Positions 19,628-30,695 are shown, numbered from the stretch's first letter. The stretch: DNA of 64,000 nt from Manganibacter manganicus (GCF_002075885.1 NZ_MDET01000001.1:164563-228562); one strand, 5' to 3'. The notes: a model not told the origin generated them from the letters alone. Program-made: numbers and translations.

Positions 19628-20248
19628 ATGTTGCACGGACTGGCGGCGGTCTTCTTTTATCTATTCGCCCTTGTCGCGATCGGATCGGCCTTCATGGTCA
19701 TTTCGGCGCGCAACCCGGTGCATTCGGTGCTGTTCCTCATCCTTACCTTCTTCAATGCCGCCGGACTGTTCCTGCTGGCCGGCGCCGAATTCCTCGCGCT
19801 GATCCTGCTGATCGTCTATGTCGGCGCGGTGATGGTGCTGTTCTTGTTCGTCGTGATGATGCTCGACGTCGACTTCGCCGAACTCAAGACCGGCGCCCTG
19901 CAATATGCGCCGATCGGCGCTCTGGTCGGGTTGATTCTTGTCGCAGAACTGATCGTGGTGACGGGCGGCTACATCTTCGAGCCGAAGCTGCTCGCCTCGG
20001 CGGCGCAGCCTATTCCGGACCTTCTGGTGCGCAGCAACACCGCCGCGCTCGGCGACATCATCTATACCGACTACATCTATTACTTCCAGGTCGCGGGCAT
20101 GGTGCTGCTGGTCGCCATGATCGGCGCCATCGTCCTGACGCTGCGCCACAAGGCCGGCGTCAAGCGCCAGTCGATCCCGGAGCAGGTCGCGCGCACGCCG
20201 GCGAATGCCATCGAGATCAAGAAAGTCGAAACGGGCAAGGGGATCTGA
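19628..20248 (+). CDS. nuoJ: NADH-quinone oxidoreductase subunit J
   Basis: 206 residues with five transmembrane helices (ND6). ATG 19628 is chosen for the GGGGAAAG ribosome site. An in-frame codon at 19592 would add a hydrophilic leader absent from the family. Helix 3 with its pi-bulge region reads [20 protein letters not shown]. The C-terminal tail is longer and charged. The subunit takes part in coupling quinone chemistry to proton pumping. Confidence 0.96.
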   Translation: MLHGLAAVFFYLFALVAIGSAFMVISARNPVHSVLFLILTFFNAAGLFLLAGAEFLALILLIVYVGAVMVLFLFVVMMLDVDFAELKTGALQYAPIGALVGLILVAELIVVTGGYIFEPKLLASAAQPIPDLLVRSNTAALGDIIYTDYIYYFQVAGMVLLVAMIGAIVLTLRHKAGVKRQSIPEQVARTPANAIEIKKVETGKGI

Positions 20249-20249
20249 C

Positions 20250-20558
20250 ATGACGGTCGGCATCGGACATTATCTGACCCTTTCGGCTATCCTGTTCACG
20301 CTGGGCATCTTCGGCATCTTCCTGAATCGCCGCAATGTGATCGTGATCCTGATGTCGATCGAGTTGCTGCTTCTGGCGGCCAATCTCAACTTTGTCGCCT
20401 TCTCGGCGACCTTGCACGATCTCGTCGGCCAGGTGTTTGCGCTGTTCGTCCTGACGGTGGCAGCGGCTGAAGCCGCCATCGGGCTTGCCATCCTCGTGGT
20501 CTTCTTCCGCAACCGCGGCACGATCGCGGTCGAAGACGTGAATATGATGAAGGGCTGA
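20250..20558 (+). CDS. nuoK: NADH-quinone oxidoreductase subunit K
   Basis: 102 residues and three transmembrane helices (ND4L). The conserved membrane glutamates lie in [15 protein letters not shown] and [17 protein letters not shown], part of the proton path near the E channel. It starts one base after the nuoJ stop. Confidence 0.97.
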   Translation: MTVGIGHYLTLSAILFTLGIFGIFLNRRNVIVILMSIELLLLAANLNFVAFSATLHDLVGQVFALFVLTVAAAEAAIGLAILVVFFRNRGTIAVEDVNMMKG

Positions 20559-20561
20559 GGA

Positions 20562-22535
20562 ATGTATCAGGCAATCGTATTCCTTCCCCTTATCGGCTTT
20601 CTGATCGCAGGGCTGTTCGGCAATTCGCTGGGCGCCAAGGCATCCGAGGCCATCACCTCGGGTCTTCTGGTGATCGCGGCCGTGCTGTCGTGGGTCGCCT
20701 TCTTCACCGTCGGCTTCGGCACCGGCGAGGTGTTCACCGTTCCGATGATGACCTGGTTCCATGCCGGCGGCGTCGATGTGTCCTGGGCGCTTCGTATCGA
20801 CACGCTGACCGTCGTCATGCTGGTCGTGGTCAATACCGTCTCGGCTCTGGTTCACATCTACTCGATCGGCTACATGCACCACGATCCCAGCCGGCCTCGC
20901 TTCTTCGCCTATCTGTCGCTGTTCACCTTCGCCATGCTGATGCTGGTGACCGCCGACAATCTGCTGCAGATGTTCTTCGGCTGGGAAGGGGTGGGCCTTG
21001 CGTCCTATCTGCTGATCGGTTTCTGGTTCAAGAAACCGTCGGCCAATGCCGCCGCCATCAAGGCCTTCGTCGTCAACCGCATCGGCGATTTCGGCTTCCT
21101 GCTCGGCATATTCGGCGTGTTCGTTCTGTTCGGCACGCTCGATCTCGGCACCATCTTCGCCAATGCCGCGACCTATCTTCCGGCTGAAGGCGCCCCGGCA
21201 GGCGACACGGTGCTGAACTTCCTTGGCTACGCGCTGGACAAGCAGGCGGCCATCACCATCGTGTGCCTGTTGCTGTTCATGGGTGCGATGGGCAAGTCGG
21301 CGCAGATGCCGCTGCATACCTGGCTGCCGGATGCGATGGAAGGCCCGACGCCGGTGTCGGCGCTGATCCATGCCGCGACCATGGTCACGGCCGGCGTGTT
21401 CATGCTGGCACGGCTTTCGCCGCTGTTCGAACTGTCGCATACGGCGCTGACGATCGTCACCTTCATCGGTGCCTTCACCGCTTTCTTCGCCGCCTCGGTC
21501 GGCCTGGTGCAAAACGACATCAAGCGCGTCATCGCCTATTCGACCTGCTCGCAGCTCGGCTACATGTTCGTGGCGCTGGGCGTCGGTGCCTATGGCGTGG
21601 CGATCTTCCATCTGTTCACCCACGCCTTCTTCAAGGCGCTGCTCTTCCTCGGTTCCGGCTCGGTCATCCATGCCGTTTCCGACGAGCAGGACATGCGCAA
21701 TATGGGCGGTTTGCGCAAGCTGATCCCGACGACCTACTGGATGATGGTGATCGGCTCGCTGGCGCTCACCGGTGTCGGCATCCCGCTGACAGTCATCGGC
21801 ACCGCCGGCTTCTTCTCCAAGGACGCCATCATCGAGGCCTCCTTCGTCAGCCACAATCCGGTGGCGGCGTTCGCCTTCGTGATGCTGGTCATCGGCGCGG
21901 CCTTCACCAGCTTCTACTCCTGGCGGCTGATCTTCATGACCTTCCATGGCAAGCCGCGCGCCAGCGAGGAGGTGATGCATCATGTGCATGAATCACCGTC
22001 GGTCATGCTGGTGCCGCTTTATGTGCTGGCGGCGGGCGCGCTGTTCGCGGGCGTCCTGTTCTCGACCTATTTCATCGGCGAGGGCTATGAAGCCTTCTGG
22101 AAGGCCGCCCTGTTCACCCTGCCGGACAACCACATTCTGCACGAGATGCACGACGTGCCGCTTTGGGTTTCCCTTGCGCCGATCGTCGTCACGATCATCG
22201 GCTTCCTGGTCGCCTACAAGTTCTACATCACTTCGCCGGAGATGCCCGAGCAGGTCGCCGGGCGGCATCGCATGCTCTACGCGTTCCTGCTCAACAAGTG
22301 GTATTTCGACGAAATCTACGAATTCCTGTTCGTGCAGCCGGCCAAGAATATCGGCCACTTCCTGTGGAAGACCGGCGACGGCAAGGTCATCGACGGGATC
22401 GGCCCTGACGGCATCTCTGCCCGCGTGGTCGATGTCACCAACCGCGTCGTCAAATTGCAGACCGGCTATCTCTATCACTACGCCTTCGCCATGCTGATCG
22501 GCGTTGCGGCTCTCGTCACCTGGATGATGCTCTAA
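20562..22535 (+). CDS. nuoL: NADH-quinone oxidoreductase subunit L
   Basis: 657 residues, the distal antiporter-like proton channel (ND5). The [22 protein letters not shown] segment holds the key Glu, and helix 7 carries Lys in [35 protein letters not shown]-terminal long lateral helix (about 540-640) that braces the membrane arm is present. The stop overlaps the nuoM start (TAATG). Confidence 0.97.
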   Translation: MYQAIVFLPLIGFLIAGLFGNSLGAKASEAITSGLLVIAAVLSWVAFFTVGFGTGEVFTVPMMTWFHAGGVDVSWALRIDTLTVVMLVVVNTVSALVHIYSIGYMHHDPSRPRFFAYLSLFTFAMLMLVTADNLLQMFFGWEGVGLASYLLIGFWFKKPSANAAAIKAFVVNRIGDFGFLLGIFGVFVLFGTLDLGTIFANAATYLPAEGAPAGDTVLNFLGYALDKQAAITIVCLLLFMGAMGKSAQMPLHTWLPDAMEGPTPVSALIHAATMVTAGVFMLARLSPLFELSHTALTIVTFIGAFTAFFAASVGLVQNDIKRVIAYSTCSQLGYMFVALGVGAYGVAIFHLFTHAFFKALLFLGSGSVIHAVSDEQDMRNMGGLRKLIPTTYWMMVIGSLALTGVGIPLTVIGTAGFFSKDAIIEASFVSHNPVAAFAFVMLVIGAAFTSFYSWRLIFMTFHGKPRASEEVMHHVHESPSVMLVPLYVLAAGALFAGVLFSTYFIGEGYEAFWKAALFTLPDNHILHEMHDVPLWVSLAPIVVTIIGFLVAYKFYITSPEMPEQVAGRHRMLYAFLLNKWYFDEIYEFLFVQPAKNIGHFLWKTGDGKVIDGIGPDGISARVVDVTNRVVKLQTGYLYHYAFAMLIGVAALVTWMML

Positions 22536-24040
22536 TGACCGATTGGCCAATTCTCTCGACGGTCACGTTCCTGCCGCTGGTCGGCGTGCTGCTCATCCTG
22601 TTCATTCAGGATGACAGCGAGAACGGCCGCCGCAACATTCGTTCCATCGCGCTGTTGACGACGCTGGTCACTTTCGTCGTCTCGCTGTTCATCTGGTTCG
22701 GCTTCGATAACGGCGAAGCCGGCTTCCAGATGGTGGAAAAGCATGAGTGGCTGGATTCCGGCATCTCCTATCACATGGGCGTCGACGGCATCTCGATGCT
22801 GTTCGTCATCCTCACCACCTTCCTGATGCCGATCTGCATCGCGGCGTCGCTGAAATCGATCCAGGTGCGGGTCAAGGCGTACATGATCGCCTTCCTGCTG
22901 CTGGAGACGCTGATGATCGGCGTGTTCTGCGCGCTCGACATCGTGCTGTTCTACGTCTTCTTCGAAGGCGGCCTGATCCCGATGTTCATCATCATCGGCG
23001 TGTGGGGCGGCAAAAGGCGCGTCTACGCCTCGTTCAAGTTCTTCCTCTATACGCTGCTCGGCTCGGTGCTGATGCTGCTTGCCATCATGGCGATGCTCTA
23101 CCAGTCCGGAACCACGGACATTCCCACGCTCCTGGCGCATCATTTCCCGCAGAACATGCAGACCTGGCTGTGGCTGGCCTTCTTCGCTTCCTTTGCGGTG
23201 AAGATGCCGATGTGGCCGGTGCACACCTGGCTGCCGGATGCTCATGTCGAGGCGCCGACGGCTGGCTCGGTCATCCTGGCCGGCATCCTGTTGAAGATGG
23301 GCGGATACGGTCTGCTGCGTTTTTCATTGCCGATGTTTCCGGATGCCTCGGCCTATTTCGCGCCGCTCGTCTTCACGCTGTCGGTGATCGCCATCATCTA
23401 CACCTCGCTGGTGGCGCTGATGCAGGAGGACATGAAGAAGCTGATCGCCTATTCCTCCGTCGCCCATATGGGCTTCGTGACCATGGGCATCTTCGCGCTG
23501 AATCCGGAAGGCATTCAGGGCGCGATCTTCCAGATGCTGTCGCACGGGCTGGTGTCGGGCGCGTTGTTCCTGTGTGTCGGTGTCATCTATGACCGCCTGC
23601 ATACACGCGAGATCGCCGCCTATGGCGGCCTGGTCAACATCATGCCGAAATATGCGGTCGCGTTCCTGATCTTCACCATGGCCAATGTCGGCCTGCCGGG
23701 CACGACCGGGTTCGTCGGCGAGTTCCTGACGATGCTGGGCGCCTTCAGGGCCAACACCTGGGTGGCCGTGTTCGCCACGACCGGTGTCATCCTTTCGGCT
23801 TCCTATGCGCTGTGGCTCTATCGCAAGATCGTCTTCGGCGCGCTGACCAAGGAAAACCTCAAGGGCATGCTCGACCTGTCCGGCCGCGAGAAGGCGATCC
23901 TCTATCCGCTGATCGTGCTGATCATTTTCTTCGGCGTCTATCCGACACCGATCTTCAACGTGACCTCTGCCTCGGTCAACGCACTCGTCACCAACGTTAC
24001 CGCTTCCATCGGGTCCGCGCAGACCGCGGCGGCGAACTGA
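22535..24040 (+). CDS. nuoM: NADH-quinone oxidoreductase subunit M
   Basis: 501 residues and about 14 transmembrane helices (ND4). Proton-path residues are seen in [20 protein letters not shown] (Glu) and [29 protein letters not shown] (Lys/His). It lies between nuoL and nuoN as in other bacterial complex I operons. Confidence 0.97.
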   Translation: MTDWPILSTVTFLPLVGVLLILFIQDDSENGRRNIRSIALLTTLVTFVVSLFIWFGFDNGEAGFQMVEKHEWLDSGISYHMGVDGISMLFVILTTFLMPICIAASLKSIQVRVKAYMIAFLLLETLMIGVFCALDIVLFYVFFEGGLIPMFIIIGVWGGKRRVYASFKFFLYTLLGSVLMLLAIMAMLYQSGTTDIPTLLAHHFPQNMQTWLWLAFFASFAVKMPMWPVHTWLPDAHVEAPTAGSVILAGILLKMGGYGLLRFSLPMFPDASAYFAPLVFTLSVIAIIYTSLVALMQEDMKKLIAYSSVAHMGFVTMGIFALNPEGIQGAIFQMLSHGLVSGALFLCVGVIYDRLHTREIAAYGGLVNIMPKYAVAFLIFTMANVGLPGTTGFVGEFLTMLGAFRANTWVAVFATTGVILSASYALWLYRKIVFGALTKENLKGMLDLSGREKAILYPLIVLIIFFGVYPTPIFNVTSASVNALVTNVTASIGSAQTAAAN

Positions 24041-24052
24041 CCGGAGAAAAGC

Positions 24053-25486
24053 ATGACCATGGATCTTCTCTCCAGCCTTTCGCTCTCGACACCGGAACTG
24101 ATCCTTGCGGTCGGCGCCATGGTGCTGTTGATGGTCGGCGCCTATTCGCGCGGCAATTCCAGCACGGCGGTGACTGGCCTTGCGGTGGCCATTCTGGCGC
24201 TCGCGGCCGTGTGGATACTGGTGGCGCAGGCGCATGGCACGGCCTTTGCCGGCGCCTATGTGCAGGACGATTTCTCCGTCTTCATGAAGGTGCTGACGCT
24301 GGCCGGATCGGCCTTCACGCTCATCATGTATGTTGGTTTCGCCAAGGTCGAGCGCTTCGACAATTTCGAATATCCCGTGCTCGTCATGCTTTCGACGCTC
24401 GGCATGATGGTGATGATCTCGGCCAACAGCCTGCTTGCGCTCTATCTCGGCTTCGAACTGCAATCGCTGGCGCTCTATGTGGTCGCCGCCATCAACCGCG
24501 AAAGCGCGCGGTCGAGCGAGGCGGGGCTGAAATATTTCGTCCTCGGCGCGCTCGGCACCGGCATGATGCTCTATGGCATTTCTCTGACCTACGGCTATAC
24601 CGGCTCGATCGACTTTGCCAAGGTCGCGGCGGCCGTCACCGGCGAGCGGCAACTCGGCGCCCTGTTCGGCCTGATCTTCATTCTTGCCGGCCTGACGTTC
24701 AAGATTTCGGCGGTGCCGTTCCATATGTGGACACCCGACGTCTATGAAGGCGCGCCGACGCCGATCACCGCGTTCTTCGCGGTGTCGCCCAAGGTGGCGA
24801 CCATGGCGCTGATCCTGCGCGTGACGATGGACGCCTTTGCGCCGGCCGCTTCCGAATGGCAGCAGATCATCGTCTTCATCTCCATCGCGTCGATGGTGCT
24901 GGGCTCGTTCGCGGCGATCGGCCAGCGCAATTTCAAGCGCATGATGGCCTATTCCTCGATCGGCCATATGGGCTTCTGCCTTGTCGGGCTAGCCGCCGAC
25001 AGCGAGGCCGGCATACGCGGCGTCGTCATCTACATGCTGATCTATGTGGCGATGACGCTCGGCACCTTCGCCTTCATCATCGCCATGCGCCGCAAGGAAG
25101 GGCAAGTGGAGCGGATCGACGATCTTGCCGGCTGCGCCTCGACCAATCCGTGGATGGCGACCATCCTGACCATCCTGCTGTTCTCGCTGGCCGGTATTCC
25201 ACCGCTGGCCGGGTTCTGGGCCAAGTGGTACGTCTTCCTCGCCGCCATCAATTCCGGCCTTTACGCGCTGGCCGTCATCGGCGTCCTGACCTCGGTCGTG
25301 GCCGCCTTTTACTATCTGCGCATCATCAAGATCATGTGGTTCGACGAGACGGCTGGCGGTTTCCTGCCGATGGCTGGTGAGTTGCGCTTCGTGTTCGGCC
25401 TCTCCGGGGCGTTCGTGCTGTTCTATGTGCTGATCGGCGGGCCGATCAGCACCTATGCCGAAGCCGCGGCCAGATCGTTCTTCTGA
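24053..25486 (+). CDS. nuoN: NADH-quinone oxidoreductase subunit N
   Basis: 477 residues (ND2) and last nuo gene. Ribosome site GGAGAAAAGC precedes ATG 24053. Antiporter-like motifs [18 protein letters not shown] (in this subunit the conserved Glu is in this helix) and [27 protein letters not shown] (Lys) are present. birA follows after only 4 bp, so transcription probably reads on into birA-rnj-mce. Confidence 0.97.
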   Translation: MTMDLLSSLSLSTPELILAVGAMVLLMVGAYSRGNSSTAVTGLAVAILALAAVWILVAQAHGTAFAGAYVQDDFSVFMKVLTLAGSAFTLIMYVGFAKVERFDNFEYPVLVMLSTLGMMVMISANSLLALYLGFELQSLALYVVAAINRESARSSEAGLKYFVLGALGTGMMLYGISLTYGYTGSIDFAKVAAAVTGERQLGALFGLIFILAGLTFKISAVPFHMWTPDVYEGAPTPITAFFAVSPKVATMALILRVTMDAFAPAASEWQQIIVFISIASMVLGSFAAIGQRNFKRMMAYSSIGHMGFCLVGLAADSEAGIRGVVIYMLIYVAMTLGTFAFIIAMRRKEGQVERIDDLAGCASTNPWMATILTILLFSLAGIPPLAGFWAKWYVFLAAINSGLYALAVIGVLTSVVAAFYYLRIIKIMWFDETAGGFLPMAGELRFVFGLSGAFVLFYVLIGGPISTYAEAAARSFF

Positions 25487-25490
25487 CCGG

Positions 25491-26315
25491 ATGGCCTTCA
25501 GGCTCGCGCCCACGGCTGTAGCGGAAGGTTTTCGGCTGGAGGCCCACGATACGGTCGGTTCCACCAATGCGCTGGCTCTCGACCACGCCCGCGACGGCGA
25601 TGCCGGAAATCTGTGGGTCGTAGCCAGGATGCAGGAAAGCGGCAGGGGCCGGCGAGGCCGCGCCTGGGCTACGCCGCATGGCAATCTGGCCGCGACCCTG
25701 CTTGTTTTGGTCGGCAGCGAGTTGCGCCTGGCGGCGACGTTGGGCTTCGTTGCCGGTCTGGCGCTGGCCGATGCGCTCGAAGCGGTCGTGCCGAAGGGGC
25801 GTATCGCCATCGGGCTGGACGGCGCCAGCCAGGGGACAAACCGTTTCGAACTGAAATGGCCGAACGATGTGCTGGCTTCCGGCGCCAAGCTGGCCGGCAT
25901 CCTGCTGGAATCGGCTGCACTTGGCGACGGGCGCTTTGCCGTTGCCATCGGCATCGGCGTGAATGTGGTGGCGTATCCGCCCGATCTGCCCTATCCAGCC
26001 ACATCGTTGCAGGCGTTGGGCGCGGCTGGCGATGCCGAAACCCTGTTCCTGGCGCTGTCGGATGCGTGGAGCGCCAATGCCCGGCTTTGGAACGAGGGCA
26101 GGGGGCTGGGCGCAATCCGCAGGCGCTGGCTCGACCATGCAGCCGGGCTCGGCGGCGAGGTTGCTGTCAGGATTGACGGGAGCGTGGTGCGCGGCACCTT
26201 CGAGACCATTGACGAGGATTGCCGTTTCGTGATCCGCGAGCACGGCGGCAATTTGCTGACGATAGCGGCCGGCGACGTGCATTTCGGCGCGGTCGCCAGC
26301 GCCGGTGCCGGCTAA
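25491..26315 (+). CDS. birA: Biotin--[acetyl-CoA-carboxylase] ligase
   Basis: 274 residues from ATG 25491. BirA makes biotinyl-AMP and attaches biotin to the carrier protein of carboxylases. The biotin/ATP loop reads GRGRRGRAWATPHGNLAATL (about 46-65) and the KWPNDVL motif lies near residue 123. There is no N-terminal winged helix, so this is a class I ligase and not a repressor. Position after nuoN and before rnj is conserved in Rhizobiales. Confidence 0.94.
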   Translation: MAFRLAPTAVAEGFRLEAHDTVGSTNALALDHARDGDAGNLWVVARMQESGRGRRGRAWATPHGNLAATLLVLVGSELRLAATLGFVAGLALADALEAVVPKGRIAIGLDGASQGTNRFELKWPNDVLASGAKLAGILLESAALGDGRFAVAIGIGVNVVAYPPDLPYPATSLQALGAAGDAETLFLALSDAWSANARLWNEGRGLGAIRRRWLDHAAGLGGEVAVRIDGSVVRGTFETIDEDCRFVIREHGGNLLTIAAGDVHFGAVASAGAG

Positions 26316-26334
26316 CCGCCAGAAAGGAATATCG

Positions 26335-28005
26335 ATGGCAAAGAACGATCAGGCCGAACTCGTCTTCGTGCCGCTTGGCGGGGTCGGCGAGATCGGCATG
26401 AATTTCGCCCTTTACGGCTATGGACCGGCGCATGCGCGCGAATGGCTGGTCGTCGATGTCGGCGTCACCTTTCCCGATGCGGCGCATCCCGGCGTCGATC
26501 TCATCCTGCCCGATACCCGTTTCCTAGAAGACAATATCGACAGGCTGCGCGGTATCGTCATTACGCATGCGCATGAAGACCACTATGGAGCGTTGCTGGA
26601 CATCTGGCCGAAGCTGAAAGCGCCGGTGTGGATGACGCCGTTTGCCGCCGGCTTGCTGGAAGCCAAGCGGCAGGGCGAACAGAACGCACCGAAAATTCCG
26701 GTCACGGTCTATCGGGCTGGCGAGACATTCACCATGGGGCCGTTCGAAATCGAGGCGATCCCGGTGACGCATTCGATCCCCGAGCCTATGTCGTTGGCAA
26801 TCACCACGCCGGCCGGCACGGTCGTTCATACCGGCGACTGGAAGATCGACCCCGCGCCGACCATCGGACCGATGACTGCGGAAGCGCGTTTCAGGGCCTA
26901 TGGCGACAAGGGCGTGCTGGCGCTGATGTGCGATTCCACCAATGCATTGCGGGATGGCGACTCGCCTTCGGAGGAGGCGGTCGGCGAAGGCTTGAAGGGG
27001 GTGATCCAGCAGGCCAGGGGCAGGGTGGCCGTCACCACTTTCTCGTCCAATGTCGGGCGTGTCGTTTCGATTGCCAAGGCGGCGCGCGATGCCGGGCGCC
27101 AGTGCCTGCTGCTCGGGCGTTCGCTCAAGCGCGTCGTCGATGTGGCGGGCGAACTCGGCTATATGGACGGGCTTCCCGACTTCATTTCGGAGGAGGATTA
27201 CGGTTTCGTCCCGCGCGAGAACCTTGTCGTAATCTGCACCGGCAGCCAGGGCGAGCCGCTGGCGGCGCTTGCCAAGCTATCGCGCGACGAGATGAAATCG
27301 GTGGCGCTCACGGCCGGCGACACGGTGATCTTCTCCTCGCGCACCATTCCCGGCAACGAAAAGGCGATCCTTGAAGTCAAGAACCGCCTGATCGACCTCG
27401 GCATGAAGATCATCGAGGATGGCAACGCGCTGGTGCATGTCTCCGGCCATCCGAGGCGCTCGGAGTTGAAGCGCATGTATGAATGGGTGCGCCCGCAAAT
27501 CGGCGTGCCGGTGCATGGCGAGGCGGCGCATCTGGCGGCGCAAGGCTCGCTGATGGCGATGTCCGGCATCGGCCAGGTGGCGCATGTGCGCGACGGCGAC
27601 ATGCTGCGGCTTTCTCCAGGTGCTGCTACAGTCATCGACAAGGTGCCTTATGGCCGGCTTTACAAGGACGGCCGGCTGGTCGGCACCGACGAGGCCATGG
27701 GCGTTCGCGACCGGCGCAAACTTTCCTTTGCCGGCCATGTTGCGGTCAATGTCGTGCTCGATGATCGCTATGAACTGTCGGGAGACCCGGATCTTGTGGC
27801 CATCGGCGTGGCTGAAGCGGATGCGCAGGGCGAACTCATTGAAGACCTGATGGCCGATGCGGCAATCGGCGCGGTGGACTCCATACCGCGCCAAAGGCGA
27901 AAAGACCTGGACCTTGTGCAGGAAGCCGTGCGCCGCGCGGTGCGTGCCGCCGCCAACGAGGCCTGGGGCAAGAAGCCGCTGGTGACGGTGTTCGTGACGC
28001 GGTAG
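26335..28005 (+). CDS. rnj: Ribonuclease J
   Basis: 556 residues from ATG 26335 (AGAAAGGAATATCG upstream). It has a metallo-beta-lactamase/beta-CASP fold. The metal motif HAHEDHYGAL (HxHxDH) lies near residue 78, with further ligands in VTHSIPE and CDSTNA, and the beta-CASP region ends with HVSGHPRRSELKRMYEWVRP. In alphaproteobacteria RNase J is a 5'-to-3' exonuclease and endonuclease that matures rRNA and degrades mRNA. It shares the transcription unit with birA and probably mce. Confidence 0.95.
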   Translation: MAKNDQAELVFVPLGGVGEIGMNFALYGYGPAHAREWLVVDVGVTFPDAAHPGVDLILPDTRFLEDNIDRLRGIVITHAHEDHYGALLDIWPKLKAPVWMTPFAAGLLEAKRQGEQNAPKIPVTVYRAGETFTMGPFEIEAIPVTHSIPEPMSLAITTPAGTVVHTGDWKIDPAPTIGPMTAEARFRAYGDKGVLALMCDSTNALRDGDSPSEEAVGEGLKGVIQQARGRVAVTTFSSNVGRVVSIAKAARDAGRQCLLLGRSLKRVVDVAGELGYMDGLPDFISEEDYGFVPRENLVVICTGSQGEPLAALAKLSRDEMKSVALTAGDTVIFSSRTIPGNEKAILEVKNRLIDLGMKIIEDGNALVHVSGHPRRSELKRMYEWVRPQIGVPVHGEAAHLAAQGSLMAMSGIGQVAHVRDGDMLRLSPGAATVIDKVPYGRLYKDGRLVGTDEAMGVRDRRKLSFAGHVAVNVVLDDRYELSGDPDLVAIGVAEADAQGELIEDLMADAAIGAVDSIPRQRRKDLDLVQEAVRRAVRAAANEAWGKKPLVTVFVTR

Positions 28006-28120
28006 AAGCGGCAGTCGGCAATGGACAGCCGGCAGCAGGAAAAAGACAACGGGCCTGCGTTCGCCCCGCTCGATCCGACTGCCGATTGCCCAGTGCCGTT
28101 TCGACCGCAGGGAGAGACTT

Positions 28121-28525
28121 ATGCTCAGGCGGCTGAACCATATCGCCATAGCGGTGCCGGATCTCGACGCCGCCACGGCCACTTATCGTGATGTGCTGGG
28201 CGCGCGCGTCGGCGCGCCGCAGGCTTTGCCGGAACATGGCGTGACGGTGGTGTTCGTGGAACTCGACAACACCAAGGTCGAATTGCTGGAGCCCTTGGGC
28301 GAGAACTCGCCGATTGCCGCCTTCCTTGCCAGGAACCCGCTGGGCGGCATGCACCATGTCTGCTACGAAGTCGATGACATCGAGGCGGTGGCCGCGCAAC
28401 TCAAGGCGTCCGGCGCGCGGGTGCTTGGAGACGGCAGGACGAAGATCGGAGCGCATGGCAAGCCGGTGCTGTTCCTCCACCCCAAGGATTTTTCCGGCAC
28501 ATTGGTTGAACTGGAGCAGTCATGA
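28121..28525 (+). CDS. mce: Methylmalonyl-CoA epimerase
   Basis: 134 residues of the vicinal-oxygen-chelate fold in two beta-alpha-beta halves. It interconverts R- and S-methylmalonyl-CoA in propionate breakdown, feeding the B12-dependent mutase. Metal ligands are seen in LNHIAIAVPDLD (His), GGMHHVCYEVDDIEA (His) and the C-terminal GTLVELEQ (Glu). Ribosome site GGGAGAG precedes it. The stop overlaps the following DUF1467 gene (ATGA), an arrangement common in the order. Confidence 0.93.
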   Translation: MLRRLNHIAIAVPDLDAATATYRDVLGARVGAPQALPEHGVTVVFVELDNTKVELLEPLGENSPIAAFLARNPLGGMHHVCYEVDDIEAVAAQLKASGARVLGDGRTKIGAHGKPVLFLHPKDFSGTLVELEQS

Positions 28526-28794
28526 ACTGGATTGCCTATGTCGCCACCTATTTCATCTTCTGGTGGCTGATCCTGTTTCTAGTCATGCCCTTCGGGTTGA
28601 AAACCCAGGAGGAGGACCAGAACGTGACGCTAGGCACCGTTGCCAGTGCGCCGCGCGGTCCGCATATGCTGCGGGCGATGTTGTGGACTACATTGCTGAC
28701 CCTGGTCTTTATCGGCGTGCTCTATCTGGTCGTCGATGTGCTGCAATTTGGGGTGAGCGACTTTCCACGCATTGTCCCGGATTACAGTTCTTAA
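28522..28794 (+). CDS. DUF1467 family membrane protein
   Basis: 90 residues with two transmembrane helices (about 6-24 and 54-74) and a short cytoplasmic-type loop containing PFGLKTQEEDQNVTLGTVASAP, the family signature. It overlaps mce and is translationally coupled to it. The family is widespread in alphaproteobacteria at this locus and has no assigned function. Confidence 0.88.
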   Translation: MNWIAYVATYFIFWWLILFLVMPFGLKTQEEDQNVTLGTVASAPRGPHMLRAMLWTTLLTLVFIGVLYLVVDVLQFGVSDFPRIVPDYSS

Positions 28795-28815
28795 TCCGCA
28801 GGCATAGCGCCAACT

Positions 28816-28853
28816 CGAGCGGTTCCGGTTTTTACTGAACCGGCGAACCGCTC
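28816..28853. repeat. Intergenic hairpin after the DUF1467 gene
   Basis: GAGCGGTTC and GAACCGCTC form 9-bp outer arms around an inner CGGTT/AACCG pair. No T run follows on the plus strand, so it is more likely one of the common Rhizobiales palindromes or a Rho-related mRNA end than an intrinsic terminator. Confidence 0.5.
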
Positions 28854-28977
28854 CACACTCGTGCTGGAAATGCTCTCGCTTGTCGCAGAAGGCGCGCCAA
28901 GGGATTCAACGGCGCGCGTTTCGGCATTGCCGTTTACACCACGGTGTGAACTTCCTTTCTGAACCGACTGATCGCGC

Positions 28978-29006
28978 AAAAAAAATGCAAGGCACGAAGC
29001 CTTGCA
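28978..29006 (-). terminator. Rho-independent terminator of the candidate sRNA
   Basis: Stem TGCAAGGC (28986-28993), loop of five, and GCCTTGCA (28999-29006), followed on the minus strand by eight consecutive T's (plus-strand A's at 28978-28985). On the plus strand no T run follows, so it works only for leftward transcription, where no protein gene exists. Confidence 0.8.
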
Positions 29007-29126
29007 ATTAAACGCGCCCGACCCGTTATCCGTTTCCGGCGGCAGCGAATTACCGCGCCTGGATCGCATCCTCCCAAGACTTGATCGCGTGGGGAAAGTA
29101 GATTGTTCTCCACTTTCTCAGTTATC
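28978..29126 (-). ncRNA. Candidate trans-acting small RNA, about 149 nt
   Basis: Inside the 572-bp gap between the DUF1467 gene and proS (28795-29366) the minus strand carries a complete small transcription unit. The -35-like GTGACT and -10-like CTAGTG (29133-29138) are 17 nt apart, and a start near 29126 follows. The 3' end is an intrinsic terminator with an 8-bp stem and eight T's. In between, GAAAGT...ACTTTC can form a 5' hairpin, and a GGAGGATG stretch could be an anti-Shine-Dalgarno-type seed or a ribosome site. No ORF of note lies in it. I cannot assign it to a known alphaproteobacterial sRNA family. Confidence 0.5.
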
Positions 29127-29366
29127 GGGGAACACTAGACCAAGGCGAGACAAAAAGTCACGGAAAATTTTGCGTAGAAACAGATATTCATGTGCTGCAC
29201 TGCACAATAACATGACCGTTACCGTTTGACCGGTATTCGGCCGGGAAATGCATGGTGATGAGCGGGCCGCGCGGGTTTCCATCCGGCCATGAAATCGCTA
29301 TGAAGCCGGGACAGAAAAGCCTTTGCGCCGATTCAGGCGTTGCCATCCTCTCTCACGGATCAATTC

Positions 29367-30695
29367 ATGCGTTTGTCGCGCTATTTCCTGCCCATCCTCA
29401 AAGAAAATCCCCGCGAGGCCGAGATCGTCTCGCACCGCCTGATGCTGCGCGCCGGCATGATCCGCCAGCAGGCCGCCGGCAGCTTTTCCTGGCTGCCGCT
29501 GGGCAAGAAAGTGCTGGACAAGGTTTGTCGCATTGTGCGCGAGGAACAGAACCGCGCCGGCGCGCTGGAAATCCTGATGCCGACCATCCAGTCGGCCGAC
29601 CTGTGGCGCGAGAGCGGACGCTACGACGATTACGGCAAGGAGATGCTGCGCATCAAGGACCGGCACGAGCGCGACATGCTCTTTGGCCCGACCAATGAGG
29701 AGATGGTCACGGAAATCTTCCGTTCCTATGTGCGTTCCTACAAGGACCTGCCGCTCAACCTCTACCACATCCAGTGGAAGTTCCGCGACGAGGTGCGCCC
29801 GCGTTTCGGCGTCATGCGCTCGCGCGAATTCCTGATGAAGGATGCCTATTCCTTCGACCTCGACTTCGAGGGCGCGAAGGCGGCGTATAACCGCATGTTC
29901 GTCGCTTATCTGCGCACCTTCACGCGCATGGGCCTGCAGGCCATTCCGATGCGCGCCGATACCGGCCCGATCGGCGGCGACCTTTCGCACGAATTCATCA
30001 TCCTGGCCGATACCGGCGAAAGCCAGGTGTTCTGCCATCGTGATTATCTTTCGCTGCTGGTTCCGGGCGCCGATACCGACTTCACCGACGATGCGGAGAT
30101 CTCAAGCATCGTCAAGGAATGGACGACGCCCTACGCCGCCACCGACGAGATGCATGACGAGAAAACCTGGAACGCGGTTGCCGATAAAGACAAGGTTTCG
30201 GCGCGCGGCATCGAGGTGGGCCACATCTTCCATTTCGGCGAAAAATATTCCAAGCCGATGGGCGCCAAGGTGACCGGGCCGGACGGCAAGGACCATTTCG
30301 TTTCGATGGGCTCCTACGGCATCGGCCCGAGCCGCCTGATCGCGGCGATCATCGAGGCCAGCCATGACGAGAACGGCATCATCTGGCCGCAAGCCGTCGC
30401 GCCGTTCGATGTCGCGCTCATCAACATGAAGCCGGGCGATGCCGGTTGCGACGCGCTCTGCGAGAAGCTCTACGCCGCCTATGAGAAAGCCGGGCGCGAG
30501 GTGCTCTATGACGACACCGACCAGCGCCCAGGCGCGAAATTCGCCACCGCCGACCTCATCGGCCTGCCATGGCAGGTGATCGTCGGGCCGCGCGGCGTTG
30601 GCGATGGCACCGTCGAGGTGAAGTCGCGCGCGACCGGCGAGCGCGACGTCCGAAAGGTCGAGGATCTACTGGCTTCGCTGGAGAATGCCGCGTGA
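29367..30695 (+). CDS. proS: Prolyl-tRNA synthetase (short, alphaproteobacterial type)
   Basis: 442 residues from ATG 29367 ([15 protein letters not shown], the family N-terminus). The frame opens 27 bp earlier without support. Class II motifs are present: motif 2 [31 protein letters not shown] and motif 3 [16 protein letters not shown]. The bacterial INS editing domain is absent, as is normal for this lineage, so mischarged Ala-tRNA must be cleared in trans. The C-terminal anticodon-binding domain spans about 345-435. It overlaps the lolC-like gene start (GTGA). Confidence 0.95.
   Translation: MRLSRYFLPILKENPREAEIVSHRLMLRAGMIRQQAAGSFSWLPLGKKVLDKVCRIVREEQNRAGALEILMPTIQSADLWRESGRYDDYGKEMLRIKDRHERDMLFGPTNEEMVTEIFRSYVRSYKDLPLNLYHIQWKFRDEVRPRFGVMRSREFLMKDAYSFDLDFEGAKAAYNRMFVAYLRTFTRMGLQAIPMRADTGPIGGDLSHEFIILADTGESQVFCHRDYLSLLVPGADTDFTDDAEISSIVKEWTTPYAATDEMHDEKTWNAVADKDKVSARGIEVGHIFHFGEKYSKPMGAKVTGPDGKDHFVSMGSYGIGPSRLIAAIIEASHDENGIIWPQAVAPFDVALINMKPGDAGCDALCEKLYAAYEKAGREVLYDDTDQRPGAKFATADLIGLPWQVIVGPRGVGDGTVEVKSRATGERDVRKVEDLLASLENAA

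Noticed and set aside
20217..21989. 590-codon minus-strand open frame opposite nuoK and nuoL
   Set aside because: It mirrors the codon pattern of the nuo genes (high GC third positions give long antisense frames); composition is His/Asp/Gln/Arg-rich with no domain.
23324..24967. 547-codon minus-strand open frame opposite nuoM and nuoN
   Set aside because: Antisense shadow of two certain genes with the same biased composition.
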